Source of the DNA: Azospirillum melinis
GTDB taxonomy: Bacteria > Pseudomonadota > Alphaproteobacteria > Azospirillales > Azospirillaceae
Assembly (NCBI RefSeq): GCF_013340935.1
Contig: NZ_WHOS01000030.1
Span: forward strand, 1-64,000
Direction: 5' to 3'
DNA length: 64,000 bases
Of the stretch, positions 1-11,198 are shown piece by piece; within the stretch, counting starts at the first letter, position 1, and each line of letters begins with the position of its first letter. Under the pieces are notes generated by a model. That model ran no database searches and was not told where the DNA came from. It worked only from the letters and a program-made list of their open reading frames with translations. The position numbers and the translations under genes are program-made.

Positions 1-6
1 CAGGGG

Positions 7-900
7 ATGGAGCCGCCCATTCAGACGGGATCACTGCTGATCCGCATGCAGAACTGCCAGCAGCAGCTTCCGGCCGCCCTCGCCAAGGTGGGGGAGTGGG
101 CGCTGGCCTATCCCTTCCGCACCGCGCCCCTGAAGATCGGCGAACTGGCGGCGGCGGCCGAAGTGTCGGTGGCGTCGGTCAACCGTTACGCCCGCTTCCT
201 CGGCTATGAGGGCTTTCCGGAGTTCCGCGAAGATCTGCTGCGCGCCTTCGAATCGACCTTCGCGCCGGTGGAGAAGCTGCGCGTCGCCGTCCAGCGCGAC
301 ACCTCGAACGCCGAGATCATGCGGGAATCGCTGGCCAGCGACGCCGGCAACATCGCCCGCACCATGGATCTGCTCCAGCCCGAACAGTGCGAGGCCGCTA
401 TCCGCCTGATCCGCGAGGCCGGCCGCGTCGTGGCGCTCGGCCTCGGCGACAGCGCCTATCTCGCCCTCTTCCTGGCCGACGTGCTGGAGCCCTATGTCGA
501 CAACATCCGCGAAGCCATCGAGTTCGCCGGCACCGAGCGCACCATCCGCCGGCTGTTGACGGTCAGGCCCGGCGATCTGGTGATCGCCATCACCTCGCCG
601 CGCTACTCGCGCCGGACCATCGAGCATCTGCAGCTGTGCCGGGAGCGCGGGGCCAAGGCCATCGCGCTGACCGATGCGCCGGACAGTCCCATCGTGCCGC
701 TGGCCGACGTCACCCTGCTGGCCGGGGCCGACCATGGCGTGCGCCACAGCTCGCCCACCGGGCTGATGGCGCTGATCGTGGCGCTGGGCACCGCGCTGTC
801 GCGCTCCGGACCGGACAGCGTCGGGCAGGCCGCCGACGTCGCCGAACGCATCCTGCCCTACCTCCACGTCGTGCCGAAATCGAACCGTCCGACGGAGTGA
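7..900 (+). CDS. MurR/RpiR family transcriptional regulator
   Basis: An RpiR-type regulator has an N-terminal helix-turn-helix domain and a C-terminal SIS sugar-phosphate-isomerase-like domain. The HTH is visible at about residues 14-80 (LKIGELAAAAEVSVASVNRY, then LGYEGFPEFR), and the SIS fold spans about 125-265. The ATG at 7 has its purine run directly abutting it, so an internal ATG at 46 (MQNCQQQL), where family homology begins, is an alternative start. The gene sits 55 bp upstream of a D-amino-acid aminotransferase on the same strand and probably regulates the operon that follows. The ligand cannot be read from the sequence; the context suggests a D-amino acid, peptide or cell-wall-derived compound. 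Confidence 0.85.
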   Translation: MEPPIQTGSLLIRMQNCQQQLPAALAKVGEWALAYPFRTAPLKIGELAAAAEVSVASVNRYARFLGYEGFPEFREDLLRAFESTFAPVEKLRVAVQRDTSNAEIMRESLASDAGNIARTMDLLQPEQCEAAIRLIREAGRVVALGLGDSAYLALFLADVLEPYVDNIREAIEFAGTERTIRRLLTVRPGDLVIAITSPRYSRRTIEHLQLCRERGAKAIALTDAPDSPIVPLADVTLLAGADHGVRHSSPTGLMALIVALGTALSRSGPDSVGQAADVAERILPYLHVVPKSNRPTE

Positions 901-955
901 TTCGGGCCGATCAACCGGGGCCTCCCCCTCCACGCGCCGAAGAAGTTGGAAAGCG

Positions 956-1797
956 ATGACGATCTCCTATTGGAACGGGCGTTACCTGCCGCTGGACGAG
1001 GTCCATGTGTCGCCGCTGGACCGCGGTTTCCTGTTCGCCGACGGCCTCTATGAGGTGACCGCGGCCTACCAGGGTCGCCTGTTCGAGCCGGAGGCCCACA
1101 TTGCCCGCCTGCAACGCGGCATGGCGGAGCTGCGCATCGACTGCGCCCTGTCGGCCGGCGACTGGCTGGGCATCATGGAGCGGCTGGCTGCGGAGTCCGG
1201 CATCGACGGCGACCTGACCGTCTATCTCCAGGTCACCCGCGGTGCCGCATCCAGCCGCGGCCACGCCTTCCCGGCCGGCGTCACCCCGTCGGTGTTCGGC
1301 ATGGCCAGCCCGCTGAAGCGCCCGCCCGCGGCGTGGCGCGACCAGGGTGTCGCCGCCATCACCATCCCCGACATCCGCTGGGGCCGCTGCGACCTGAAGA
1401 CGGTGGCGCTGCTGGGCAGCGTGCTGGCGCAGCAGGCGGCGACCGATGCCGGCGTGGTCGATGCGCTGCAACTGCGCGACGGTCTGGTGACCGAGGGCGC
1501 CGCCACCAACATCTTCGTGGTGAAGGACGGCGTCATCGCCACGCCGATCAATGACAACCGCATCCTCCAGGGCATCACCCGCATCGTCGTCCTGCGGCTG
1601 GCCGCCGAGGCCGGACTGCGGCTGGAGGAGCGCGACATTCCGGCGGCGGAACTCGACAGCGCCGACGAGATCTGGATCGCCAGCACCACCAAGGAAATCA
1701 CCCCCGTCACCAGCCTGAACGGCAAGCCGGTCGGCAGCGGCGCGCCGGGCATGGTCTGGCGCCGCCTGTTCGCACTCTTCGCCGAGAGGCTGGGGCG

Positions 1798-1801
<4 letters not shown>
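956..1801 (+). CDS. D-amino-acid aminotransferase (class IV PLP enzyme)
   Basis: This fold-type IV PLP aminotransferase of 281 residues is predicted to move the amino group between D-amino acids and 2-oxo acids in the cytoplasm. The presumed PLP lysine is K148 in RCDLKTVALLG. The RGAASSRGHAFP stretch (about 95-106) matches the Arg-x-x-x-Arg-x-His-x-Phe-Pro signature that separates D-alanine aminotransferases from branched-chain enzymes. VTEGAATNIF (about 180) is the family cofactor-binding loop. The stop overlaps the start of the next gene (ATGA), so it is translationally coupled to the peptide importer. 4-Amino-4-deoxychorismate lyase is a less likely alternative because of the D-AAT signature. 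Confidence 0.88.
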
Positions 1802-3711
<1,910 letters not shown>

Positions 3712-3779
3712 GTCCGTCGGTGGCGATTTCCGAGTTTGCCGACGCCGATTTCCGAACCAAAAAAGCAGGGAGCCTACAC

Positions 3780-5312
3780 GTGAACCGCTTCGCCCTTCCG
3801 CTTCTCGCCGGCCTGCTCGCCGGCACCGCTCTCGCCGGCCCGGCCTTCGCGGCCAAGGATCTCGTTGTCGGCCTCCCCGACAACATCACCACGCTGGACC
3901 CGGCCGACATCAACGACACGCTGTCGCAGTCGGCCAGCCGCACCATGCTCCAGGGCCTGTTCGGCTTCGACAAGGACATGAAGCTGGTGCCGCTGCTGGC
4001 GGAAAGCTTCACCGTCAACGACACCGCCACCGAATACACCTACCGCTTGCGCAAGAACGTCACCTTCCATGACGGCACGCCCTTCAACGCCCAGGCGGTG
4101 AAGACCAACTTCGACCGCCTCGCCAACCCGGCCAACCGGCTGAAGCGCCAGAGCCTGCTGGCGATGCTGGCCGAGACGGTGGTGGTCGACGACTACACCA
4201 TCACGCTGAAGCTGGCGCAGCCCTTCGGCGCGCTGAACAACAACCTCGCCCATCCCGGCGCGATGATCCACAGCCCGAAGGCGCTGGAAACCTTCGGCAA
4301 GGAGATCGGCCGCCATCCGGTCGGCACCGGCCCCTACAAGTTCGTCAGCTGGGAAGCGGACACCCTCAAGGTCGAGAAGAACGACAAGTACTGGAAGCCG
4401 GGCCTGCCGAAGATCGACCACGTCACGCTGAAGAGCGTGCCGGAGAACGGCAGCCGCATCGCCATGCTCCAGACCAACGAGGCGCAGTTCATCTATCCGC
4501 TGCCGCCCGAGATGGTGAAGATGGTGGAGGCCAACAATCAGCTTGAGCTGATCGACGCCCCGTCAATCATCGCCCGCTATGTGGCGATGAACACCATGAA
4601 GAAGCCGTTCAACGACCCGCGCGTCCGTCAGGCGCTGAACTACGCCATCGACAAGAACGCTTATGCGAAGGTGGTCTATCGCGGCTATGCCGGCCCGCTG
4701 GATTCTGCGATCCCGTCCAAGCTGGGCTTCCATGTCGCCCAGCCCAACCAGTACACCTATGATCTCGCCAAGGCGAAGGCGCTGCTGGCCGAAGCCGGCT
4801 ATCCGAACGGCTTCGAGGCCGAGATGTTCGGCCGCAACAGCACCAACTTCATCCGCGGCATGCAGTTCGTCCAGCAGCAGCTGTCGCAGATCGGCGTCAA
4901 GCTGACCGTCACCCCGCTGGAATCCGGCGTCGAGACCGCCCGCGTCTGGGGCGTCGAGAAGCCGGAGGATGCCACGGTGCAGATGCAGTATGGCGGCTGG
5001 TCGGCCTCGACCGGCGACGCCGACTGGGGCCTGCGCCCGCTGCTGTGGGGCAAGGGCTTCCCGCCGAAGTTCTTCAATGTCGCCTACTACAAGAACGACA
5101 CGGTCGACGCTGCCATCGAGACCGGCATCGGCACCGCCGACACCGCCAAGCGCGCCGAGGCCTACCGTGTCGCCCAGGAGCAGATCTGGAAGGACGCGCC
5201 CTGGATCTTCCTCGGCGTCGAGAACCTGCTGGCCGGCAAGTCGAAGAAGCTGACCGGCTTCTACTACGTCGCCGACGGCGGCCTGCAGATGGAAGAGGCC
5301 GATCTGCAGTGA
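3780..5312 (+). CDS. Peptide ABC transporter periplasmic substrate-binding protein
   Basis: This family 5 (DppA/OppA-type) extracytoplasmic solute-binding protein is about 510 residues long. The GTG start at 3780 is chosen because AGGGAG lies 7 bases upstream and the protein then opens with a Sec signal peptide (NRFALPLLAGLLAGTALAGP) ending near AFA/AKD; an ATG at 3720 would bury it. Family landmarks include the THDP-like TTLDPADIN segment, LRKNVTFHDGTPFNA and the IDKNAYAKVVYRGYAGP region. It lies between the fused ATPase and the permeases and should deliver peptides, possibly D-containing ones given its neighbours. Substrate specificity is not readable. Confidence 0.92.
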   Translation: MNRFALPLLAGLLAGTALAGPAFAAKDLVVGLPDNITTLDPADINDTLSQSASRTMLQGLFGFDKDMKLVPLLAESFTVNDTATEYTYRLRKNVTFHDGTPFNAQAVKTNFDRLANPANRLKRQSLLAMLAETVVVDDYTITLKLAQPFGALNNNLAHPGAMIHSPKALETFGKEIGRHPVGTGPYKFVSWEADTLKVEKNDKYWKPGLPKIDHVTLKSVPENGSRIAMLQTNEAQFIYPLPPEMVKMVEANNQLELIDAPSIIARYVAMNTMKKPFNDPRVRQALNYAIDKNAYAKVVYRGYAGPLDSAIPSKLGFHVAQPNQYTYDLAKAKALLAEAGYPNGFEAEMFGRNSTNFIRGMQFVQQQLSQIGVKLTVTPLESGVETARVWGVEKPEDATVQMQYGGWSASTGDADWGLRPLLWGKGFPPKFFNVAYYKNDTVDAAIETGIGTADTAKRAEAYRVAQEQIWKDAPWIFLGVENLLAGKSKKLTGFYYVADGGLQMEEADLQ

Positions 5313-5330
5313 TGTGAAAAATCGCCCTCT

Positions 5331-5408
5331 CTCCCCCGCTCTCGCGCAAACGAAGTTTGCGCTGACGCGACAGGCGGACCTTCGGTCCGCCGATGGCGGG
5401 GAGGGGGC
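5331..5408. repeat. Intergenic double-hairpin repeat element
   Basis: The gap between the binding protein and the first permease holds two tight inverted repeats. The first, 5344-5362, has arm GCGCAAAC and loop GAA. The second, 5373-5391, has arm GGCGGACC and loop TTC. They are flanked by CT-rich and G-rich tracts (CTCTCTCCCCC and GGGGAGGGGG). A related pair with compensating base changes and swapped order lies at 21459-21506. This looks like a dispersed REP-like element inside an operon and may tune the mRNA ratio of the binding protein to the permeases. Confidence 0.7.
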
Positions 5409-5453
5409 ATCTTTTCTCTGCCTACCCAGGCCCTCCACCAGGACCTCTGCGCC

Positions 5454-6374
5454 ATGCTGAAATATCTCGTCGGCCGTCTCGCCGGCATCCTGCCGGTTCT
5501 GCTGGTGATCTCCGTCTTCGTCTTCGGCTTCGTCCATCTGCTGCCGGGCGATCCGGCGCGGCTGGTCGCCGGGACGGATGCGACCCAGCAGGACGTCGAA
5601 CTGGTGCGCCAGGATCTCGGCCTCGACCAGCCGCTGTGGGTGCAGTATGGCCGTTTCCTCGGCAACGCGGTGCAGGGCGAGTTCGGGCGGTCGATGAAGT
5701 CCAAGCGGCCGGTGTCGCAGGAGATCGGCGAGCGCTTCCTCCCCACCCTTTACCTCACCGTCGTCGCTATGGTCTGGGCGACGCTGGCGGGCCTGCTGAT
5801 CGGCGTCGCGTCGGCGACGAAGCGCGGGCGCTGGCAGGACCATGTCGGCATGATCGTCGCGGTGTCGGGCATCGCCTTCCCGTCCTTCTGGCTCGGGCTG
5901 CTGATGATCGACCTGTTCTCGGTCAAGCTCGGCTGGCTGCCGACCAGTGGCTACGGCACCTGGCAGCATTACGTGATGCCGTCGCTGACGCTCGGCCTCG
6001 GCGTCGCCGCTGTCATGGCGCGCTTCACCCGCTCCGCCTTCATCGAGATCGCGCGCGAGGATTACGTCCGCACCGCGCGGGCCAAGGGCGTCCCGGCCCG
6101 GCTGGTGGTGTGGAAGCACACGCTGCGCAACGCGCTGATCCCGATCATCACCATGGTCGGATTGCAGTTCGGCTTCCTGCTCGGTGGGTCCATCGTGGTG
6201 GAGACGGTGTTCTCCTGGCCGGGTCTGGGCCGGCTGCTGGTGGATAGCGTCAATTACCGCGACTACACCGTCATCCAGGCGGAGATCCTGCTGTTCTCGC
6301 TGGAGTTCATCATCATCAACCTTCTGGTCGATGTGCTGTACGCCTTCGCCAACCCAGAGATTCGCTACTCATGA
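5454..6374 (+). CDS. Peptide ABC transporter permease (DppB type)
   Basis: This is an inner-membrane permease of the DppB family, 306 residues. It opens with the family motif MLKYLVGRLAGILPVLLVIS, followed by HLLPGDPARLVAG and the QDLGLDQPLWVQYGRFLGN segment. The EAA loop, which contacts the ATPase, is recognisable around DYVRTARAKGVPARLVVWKH. About six membrane segments are visible. It forms the channel with the DppC-type partner, whose ATG overlaps this gene's stop by 4 bases. It is the first of five closely packed genes after the repeat-bearing gap. Confidence 0.93.
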   Translation: MLKYLVGRLAGILPVLLVISVFVFGFVHLLPGDPARLVAGTDATQQDVELVRQDLGLDQPLWVQYGRFLGNAVQGEFGRSMKSKRPVSQEIGERFLPTLYLTVVAMVWATLAGLLIGVASATKRGRWQDHVGMIVAVSGIAFPSFWLGLLMIDLFSVKLGWLPTSGYGTWQHYVMPSLTLGLGVAAVMARFTRSAFIEIAREDYVRTARAKGVPARLVVWKHTLRNALIPIITMVGLQFGFLLGGSIVVETVFSWPGLGRLLVDSVNYRDYTVIQAEILLFSLEFIIINLLVDVLYAFANPEIRYS

Positions 6375-7255
6375 CCACGACAGACGCAACCGCCGTGGCT
6401 GTGAGCCACGAAGCCGTCCGCTCGCCGCTGCGCGAGTTCTGGCGCAAGTTCCGGCGCAACCGCACCGCCATGGCGGCGGGATTCTGTCTGCTGGCGCTGG
6501 TGCTGGCCGCCGCCGCCGCTCCCTGGATCGCCCCCTTCGACCCGGCTGCCTTCGATTACGACCGCATTTTGGAAGGTCCTTCGGCCGACCATTGGGCAGG
6601 CACCGACGCCTATGGCCGCGACATCTTCAGCCGCATCCTGTGGGGTGCCCGCATCTCGCTGTCGGTCGGCCTGCTGTCGGTGCTGCTGGGTGGCGTGGCC
6701 GGCGTGGCGCTGGGGCTGGTCGCCGGCTTCCGCGGCGGCTGGATCGACAGCCTCGTCATGCGCGTCTGCGACGTTCTGCTGGCCTTCCCCGGCATCCTGC
6801 TCGCCATCGGCATCGTGGCCATCCTCGGGCCGGGCATCGAGAACGTCATCTATGCCGTGGCGATCTTCAGCGTGCCGGTCTTCGCCCGTCTGGTGCGCGG
6901 CAGCACGCTGTCGCTGAAGCGCGCGGTTTATGTCGACGCCGCCCGCGCCATCGGCGTGCGCGACCGGCTGCTGATGGTCCGCCACATCCTGCCCGGCACG
7001 CTGCCCAGCGTGATCGTCTATGTCTCCATGCGCATCGGCACCTCGATCCTGACGGCGGCCAGCCTCAGCTTCATCGGTCTCGGCGCCCAGCCGCCCAGCC
7101 CGGAATGGGGCGCCATGCTGGCCGACGGGCGCAGCTACATCGGCGTCGCCAGCCATGTCACCTTCTATCCCGGCCTCGCCATCTTCCTGACGGTGCTGGC
7201 CTTCAACCTGCTCGGCGACGGACTGCGCGATGCCCTCGACCCAAAACTCCGCTGA
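6371..7255 (+). CDS. Peptide ABC transporter permease (DppC type)
   Basis: This DppC-family inner-membrane permease has 294 residues. A cytoplasmic N-terminal tail (SPLREFWRKFRRNRTAM) leads into the first membrane helix. The periplasmic motif GTDAYGRDIFSRILWGARIS and the coupling loop YVDAARAIGVRDRLLMVRHI are typical of the family, as is the ending NLLGDGLRDALDPKLR. It overlaps the upstream permease gene by 4 bases and the downstream peptidase gene by 26 bases, showing tight coupling of import to intracellular hydrolysis. Confidence 0.93.
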   Translation: MTTTDATAVAVSHEAVRSPLREFWRKFRRNRTAMAAGFCLLALVLAAAAAPWIAPFDPAAFDYDRILEGPSADHWAGTDAYGRDIFSRILWGARISLSVGLLSVLLGGVAGVALGLVAGFRGGWIDSLVMRVCDVLLAFPGILLAIGIVAILGPGIENVIYAVAIFSVPVFARLVRGSTLSLKRAVYVDAARAIGVRDRLLMVRHILPGTLPSVIVYVSMRIGTSILTAASLSFIGLGAQPPSPEWGAMLADGRSYIGVASHVTFYPGLAIFLTVLAFNLLGDGLRDALDPKLR

Positions 7256-8309
7256 CGGCGGCAGACGCGCGCGGGCCTTCGGGCTCGCCTGCGGCCGGCT
7301 GACGCCGGGGCCGCGCAACGCCATCACCGATGTGCCGGGGGTGCGCGTTGCTCACGTCACGCTCGATGACGGCGCCATCCAGACCGGCGTCACCGCCATC
7401 CTGCCCCATGCCGGCAACCTCTACCGCGACAAGCCCGTCGCCGCCGCCGAGGTGTTGAACGGCTTCGGCAAGAGCGTCGGCCTGATGCAGGTGGAAGAAC
7501 TCGGCGCGCTGGAAACCCCGATCCTGCTGACCAACACCCTGTCGGTCGGCACCGCGTCGACCGCCCTGGTCCGCCACGCCATCGCCGCCAATCCCGACAT
7601 CGGCCGCACCACCGCCACCGTCAATCCGCTGGTGATGGAGTGCAACGACGGCCCGCTGAACGACATCCAGGCGCTGGCGGTGACGGAGGCCCATGCCGCC
7701 GCCGCGCTCGTCGCCGCGCTGTCGGGCGCGGACGGTGCGGAGGTGCCGGTCGGCTCGGTCGGGGCCGGGCGCGGCATGTCCTGTTTCGGCTTCAAGGGCG
7801 GCATCGGCACCGCGTCGCGCCGCCTCAAGCTGGACGGCAAGCGCCATCACCTCGGAGTGCTGGTGCTGGCGAATTTCGGCCGACCCGGCGAGCTGCGCCT
7901 GCCGGACGGTCGCCGAGTCGCTCCGCCTGCGAAGGACGATGCGCCGGAGAAGGGCTCCGTCATCGTCATCGCCGCAACCGACGTGCCGCTCGACCATCGC
8001 CAGCTGCGCCGGGTGATCCGCCGCGCCGGGGTCGGGCTGGCGCGGGTGGGCTCCTTCTGGGGCCATGGCAGCGGCGACATCGCGCTCGGCTTCACCACCG
8101 CCAACCGCATCGACCATGACGAGCGGGCCGACCTCATCCCCCTGCGCATGCTGAACGAACACCGCATCGACAGGCTGTTCGAGGCGATGGCCGACGCGAC
8201 GCAGGAGGCTGTCCTCGACGCGCTGGCCGCCGCCACACCGGTGGTGGGCCGCGACGGCGCCACCCGGCCCTGCCTTTCCGACTTGCTGAATTCCGGGAGC
8301 ACACCGTGA
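7230..8309 (+). CDS. P1 family peptidase (DmpA-like aminopeptidase/D-esterase)
   Basis: This Ntn-fold P1-family hydrolase has 359 residues. The family includes DmpA (L-aminopeptidase/D-Ala-esterase) and beta-peptidyl aminopeptidases. The precursor normally cuts itself just before a Ser that becomes the nucleophile; the matching site here is Gly-Ser in KGSVIVIAATD, so Ser243 should be the new N-terminus. Other landmarks are ITDVPGVRVAHVTL (start), TNTLSVGTAS and GRGMSCFGFKGGIGTASR. No signal peptide is seen, so it is probably cytoplasmic, acting on imported peptides. It overlaps the permease gene by 26 bases and the next gene by 4. Whether it prefers L-, D- or beta-peptides cannot be told. Confidence 0.9.
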   Translation: MPSTQNSADGGRRARAFGLACGRLTPGPRNAITDVPGVRVAHVTLDDGAIQTGVTAILPHAGNLYRDKPVAAAEVLNGFGKSVGLMQVEELGALETPILLTNTLSVGTASTALVRHAIAANPDIGRTTATVNPLVMECNDGPLNDIQALAVTEAHAAAALVAALSGADGAEVPVGSVGAGRGMSCFGFKGGIGTASRRLKLDGKRHHLGVLVLANFGRPGELRLPDGRRVAPPAKDDAPEKGSVIVIAATDVPLDHRQLRRVIRRAGVGLARVGSFWGHGSGDIALGFTTANRIDHDERADLIPLRMLNEHRIDRLFEAMADATQEAVLDALAAATPVVGRDGATRPCLSDLLNSGSTP

Positions 8310-9139
8310 AGATCTACATCTCCGCCGACATCGAAGGGGTGGCCGGCGTGGTCTCCCAGCAGCAGGTGACGCCGGGCAATGCCGAATATGAGCGCGCCCG
8401 CCGCCTGATGACCGCCGAGGTCAACGCCGCCATCGAAGGCGCGCTTGAGGCCGGGGCGAGCGAAATCTTGGTCAATGACAGCCACGGCCCGATGGTCAAT
8501 CTGCTGCCGGACGAACTGCACCCGGCCGCCGAACTGATCCTGGGCCGGCCGAAGCCCATCGGCATGTTCGCCGGGCTGGAGCCGGACGCCGCCGGGGTGA
8601 TGTGCGTCGGCTTCCACACCTCGGCGCGCCAGTACGGCATCCTCGCCCACACCACCAACAGCTTCGCCTTCGGCCGCGTCCGGGTGAACGGGCTGGAGTT
8701 GGGGGAGGCCGGCAATTACGGCGCCTATGCCGGCGAGATCGGCGTGCCGGTGATCCTGCTGAGCGGCGACGACCGCTTCGCCGCCGAGATGGCGCCGCTG
8801 TTCCCCGACGCCGAACAGGTGGTGGTCAAGCAGGCGCTCGGCCAGCGCGCCGCCCGCTCCGTGGCGCCGTCGGTCGCCCGCGCCCGCATCCGCGAGGCCG
8901 CGACCCGCGCCGTCCGCCGGGCGGCGGGCATCCCGCCCTTCCGCGTCCCGCCACAGGCCGACGGCGCGCCCTACCGGCTGGAAATCGAGATGAACAGCCC
9001 GGCGCTGGCCGATCTGGCGTCGCTGATCCCGGTGTCGGAGCGCCTGGATCCCGTCACCATCCGCCTGCCGGCCGCCAGCATGGCCGCCGCGCTCGGCTGG
9101 ATCAACACCCTGTCCGCCATGTCGGCCACCCTGCGCTGA
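8306..9139 (+). CDS. M55 family D-aminopeptidase (DppA-like)
   Basis: This zinc-dependent M55 peptidase has 277 residues and is related to Bacillus subtilis DppA, which removes N-terminal D-amino acids. The expected zinc ligands are present at the family positions: Asp8 and Glu10 (ISADIEGVAG), His60 (VNDSHGPM), His104 (GFHTSARQ) and Glu134 (ELGEAGNYG). There is no signal peptide. It starts within the stop of the P1 peptidase gene. Its presence behind a Dpp importer and a D-amino-acid aminotransferase is the strongest sign that the operon handles D-amino-acid-containing peptides. Confidence 0.93.
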   Translation: MKIYISADIEGVAGVVSQQQVTPGNAEYERARRLMTAEVNAAIEGALEAGASEILVNDSHGPMVNLLPDELHPAAELILGRPKPIGMFAGLEPDAAGVMCVGFHTSARQYGILAHTTNSFAFGRVRVNGLELGEAGNYGAYAGEIGVPVILLSGDDRFAAEMAPLFPDAEQVVVKQALGQRAARSVAPSVARARIREAATRAVRRAAGIPPFRVPPQADGAPYRLEIEMNSPALADLASLIPVSERLDPVTIRLPAASMAAALGWINTLSAMSATLR

Positions 9140-9150
9140 GACCCACCCCC

Positions 9151-10110
9151 ATGACCCTTTCCCATCCGCAGCCCTTCGCCCTTGCCATCCATGGCGGCGC
9201 CGGCACCATCAAGCGCAGCGCCCTGACCCCGGCGCTGACCGAGGGCTACCACGCCGGCCTGCGCCGGGCGCTGGCCGCCGGGCACGAGGTGCTGGCGGAC
9301 GGCGGCAGCGCGCTCGACGCCGTGACATCCGCCGTGATGGCGTTGGAGGACGAGCCGCTGTTCAACGCCGGCCGCGGCGCCGTCTTCACTGCCGAGGGCG
9401 TGCAGGAGATGGACGCCGCCATCATGGACGGCCGCGACCGCGGCGCCGGCGCGGTGGCCGGCCTGTTCGGCCCGCGCAACCCGATCCTAGCCGCCCGCGC
9501 GGTGATGGAGCACAGCGAGCATGTCCTGCTGATCGGCGAGGGCGCGCTGGATCTTTGCCGCCGCCAGGGTCTGGCGATGGAGGAAGCCCCCTATTTCTTC
9601 ACCCAGCCGCGCTGGGACGCCCTCCAGGCCGAACTTGAGCGCCGCCGCTCCGGCGCCGCGGATGACGGCGACGAGCAGCGCCGCCACGGCACGGTGGGCG
9701 CCGTCGCCCGCGACCGCGACGGCAACCTCGCCGCCGCCACCTCGACCGGCGGCATGACGGCCAAGGCCAAGGGCCGGGTCGGCGACAGCCCGGTGATCGG
9801 CGCCGGCACCTTCGCCGACAACATCACCTGCGCGGTCTCCGCCACCGGCCATGGCGAGCATTTCATCCGCCGCTGCGCCGCCCACGAGATCGACGCCCGC
9901 ATGCGCTGGGCGGGCCAGACGTTGGAGCGTGCGGCCGGCGACGTGGTGGACGAGCTGGGCGTGATTGGCGGCTCCGGCGGCCTGATCGCCATCGACCGCG
10001 ACGGCCGGGTCGCGCTGCCCTTCAACTGCTCCGGCATGTACCGCGGCGCCATCGGGCCGGAGGGGTTGCCGATGACCGCGATCCACCGCGAGGAGTTCCG
10101 CATCGGCTGA
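9151..10110 (+). CDS. Isoaspartyl peptidase/L-asparaginase (Ntn hydrolase)
   Basis: This plant-type asparaginase/beta-aspartyl peptidase (IaaA family) has 319 residues. It opens with the family motif ALAIHGGAGTI. The autocleavage site and nucleophile is Thr181 in RRHGTVGAVARD, followed by ATSTGGMTAK and the substrate-binding GRVGDSPVIGAGT. A GDG-like segment and the C-terminal VIGGSGGLIAIDRDG are also present. It hydrolyses beta-aspartyl dipeptides or asparagine. The ATG at 9151 is 11 bases past the M55 stop, so it is the last gene of the peptide operon. Confidence 0.92.
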   Translation: MTLSHPQPFALAIHGGAGTIKRSALTPALTEGYHAGLRRALAAGHEVLADGGSALDAVTSAVMALEDEPLFNAGRGAVFTAEGVQEMDAAIMDGRDRGAGAVAGLFGPRNPILAARAVMEHSEHVLLIGEGALDLCRRQGLAMEEAPYFFTQPRWDALQAELERRRSGAADDGDEQRRHGTVGAVARDRDGNLAAATSTGGMTAKAKGRVGDSPVIGAGTFADNITCAVSATGHGEHFIRRCAAHEIDARMRWAGQTLERAAGDVVDELGVIGGSGGLIAIDRDGRVALPFNCSGMYRGAIGPEGLPMTAIHREEFRIG

Positions 10111-10211
10111 CCCTCCGGCACGAGAGTCCGCCTTTCCCCCGCTGGACAGGCGGGACCGGCGTCCCACGTTGCTGCTTATCCAGTGCAATGGCCGGAACGG
10201 AGGATGGCGTC

Positions 10212-11162
10212 ATGCGGGCGATGGTGATTTCGCGGTTCGGCGGTCCCGACGTGTTCGAACTTCAGGACCGGCCGCGCCCGGTCGCGGGGCCGGGCGAACT
10301 GCTGGTGCGGGTGGTGGCGTCGGGCACCAACCCGGTGGATGCCAAGATCCGTCAGGCCGGCAGCTGGGCCGGCATCCCCTTCCCGGCGGTGCTCGGCTAT
10401 GACGTGTCGGGCGTGGTCGAGGAGGCCGGCCCCGGCGTGACCGGCTTCAAGGCCGGCGACGAGGTGTTCTACACCCCGGAGATCTTCGGCAACCCCAACG
10501 GCAGCTATGCCGAATACACCGTCGCCGCCGCGGCCATCGTCGCCCACAAGCCGCCCAGCCTTTCCCATGTCGAGGCGGCGGGCATCCCGCTGGCCGGCGG
10601 CACGGCGTGGGAGGCCATCGTGCGGCGTCTGGCGGTGCGGCCGGGCGAGACGGTGCTGATCCATGGCGGGGCCGGCGGCGTCGGCAGCTTCGCCATCCAG
10701 TTCGCCAAGGCGGCCGGCGCCCGCGTGCTCGCCACCGCCAGCAAGGCAAACCACGAGGCGATGCGCGATCTCGGCGCCGACGTGACGCTCGACTACCGCG
10801 ACGCCGACGTGGCGGACCAGATCCTGCGCGAGGCGGGCGGGGCGGGAGTGGACGCGTCCTTCGACACCGCCGGCGGCAATGTGCCGATGAGCACGCAAGT
10901 GACGCGCCCCTTCGGCCGCATCGCCACCATCCTGCCGCCGACCGGCGACCTGAACGCGCTCTATGTGAAGAACCAGACCCTCTACGGCACCTTCCTGACC
11001 CGCGAGGGTGCGCGCCTGCGCGAGATGGCGCCGCTGTTCGTGCGCGGGCAGGCCAAGGTGATCGTCGATGCCGTCCTGCCGCTGGAAGAGGTCGGCAAGG
11101 CGCACGAGCGGCTCGATTCCGGCCACGGCCGCGGTAAGATCATCCTGCAAGTGGGCGCCTGA
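10212..11162 (+). CDS. Zinc-independent quinone oxidoreductase-like dehydrogenase (MDR family)
   Basis: This medium-chain reductase has 316 residues and resembles NADPH:quinone oxidoreductases. The N-terminal GroES-like part starts MRAMVISRFGGPDVFEL and includes GTNPVDAKIRQ. The Rossmann part carries the nucleotide-binding IHGGAGGVGSFAIQFAK. No structural-zinc cysteine cluster is seen, as expected for the quinone reductase branch. The ATG at 10212 is preferred because GGAGGA sits about 8 bases upstream. It is separated from the peptide operon by about 100 bp and is probably an independent housekeeping or stress gene. Confidence 0.85.
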   Translation: MRAMVISRFGGPDVFELQDRPRPVAGPGELLVRVVASGTNPVDAKIRQAGSWAGIPFPAVLGYDVSGVVEEAGPGVTGFKAGDEVFYTPEIFGNPNGSYAEYTVAAAAIVAHKPPSLSHVEAAGIPLAGGTAWEAIVRRLAVRPGETVLIHGGAGGVGSFAIQFAKAAGARVLATASKANHEAMRDLGADVTLDYRDADVADQILREAGGAGVDASFDTAGGNVPMSTQVTRPFGRIATILPPTGDLNALYVKNQTLYGTFLTREGARLREMAPLFVRGQAKVIVDAVLPLEEVGKAHERLDSGHGRGKIILQVGA

Positions 11163-11198
11163 CGCGAGGTCGGGCCGGGCTTTCGAAGGACGGTCGCG

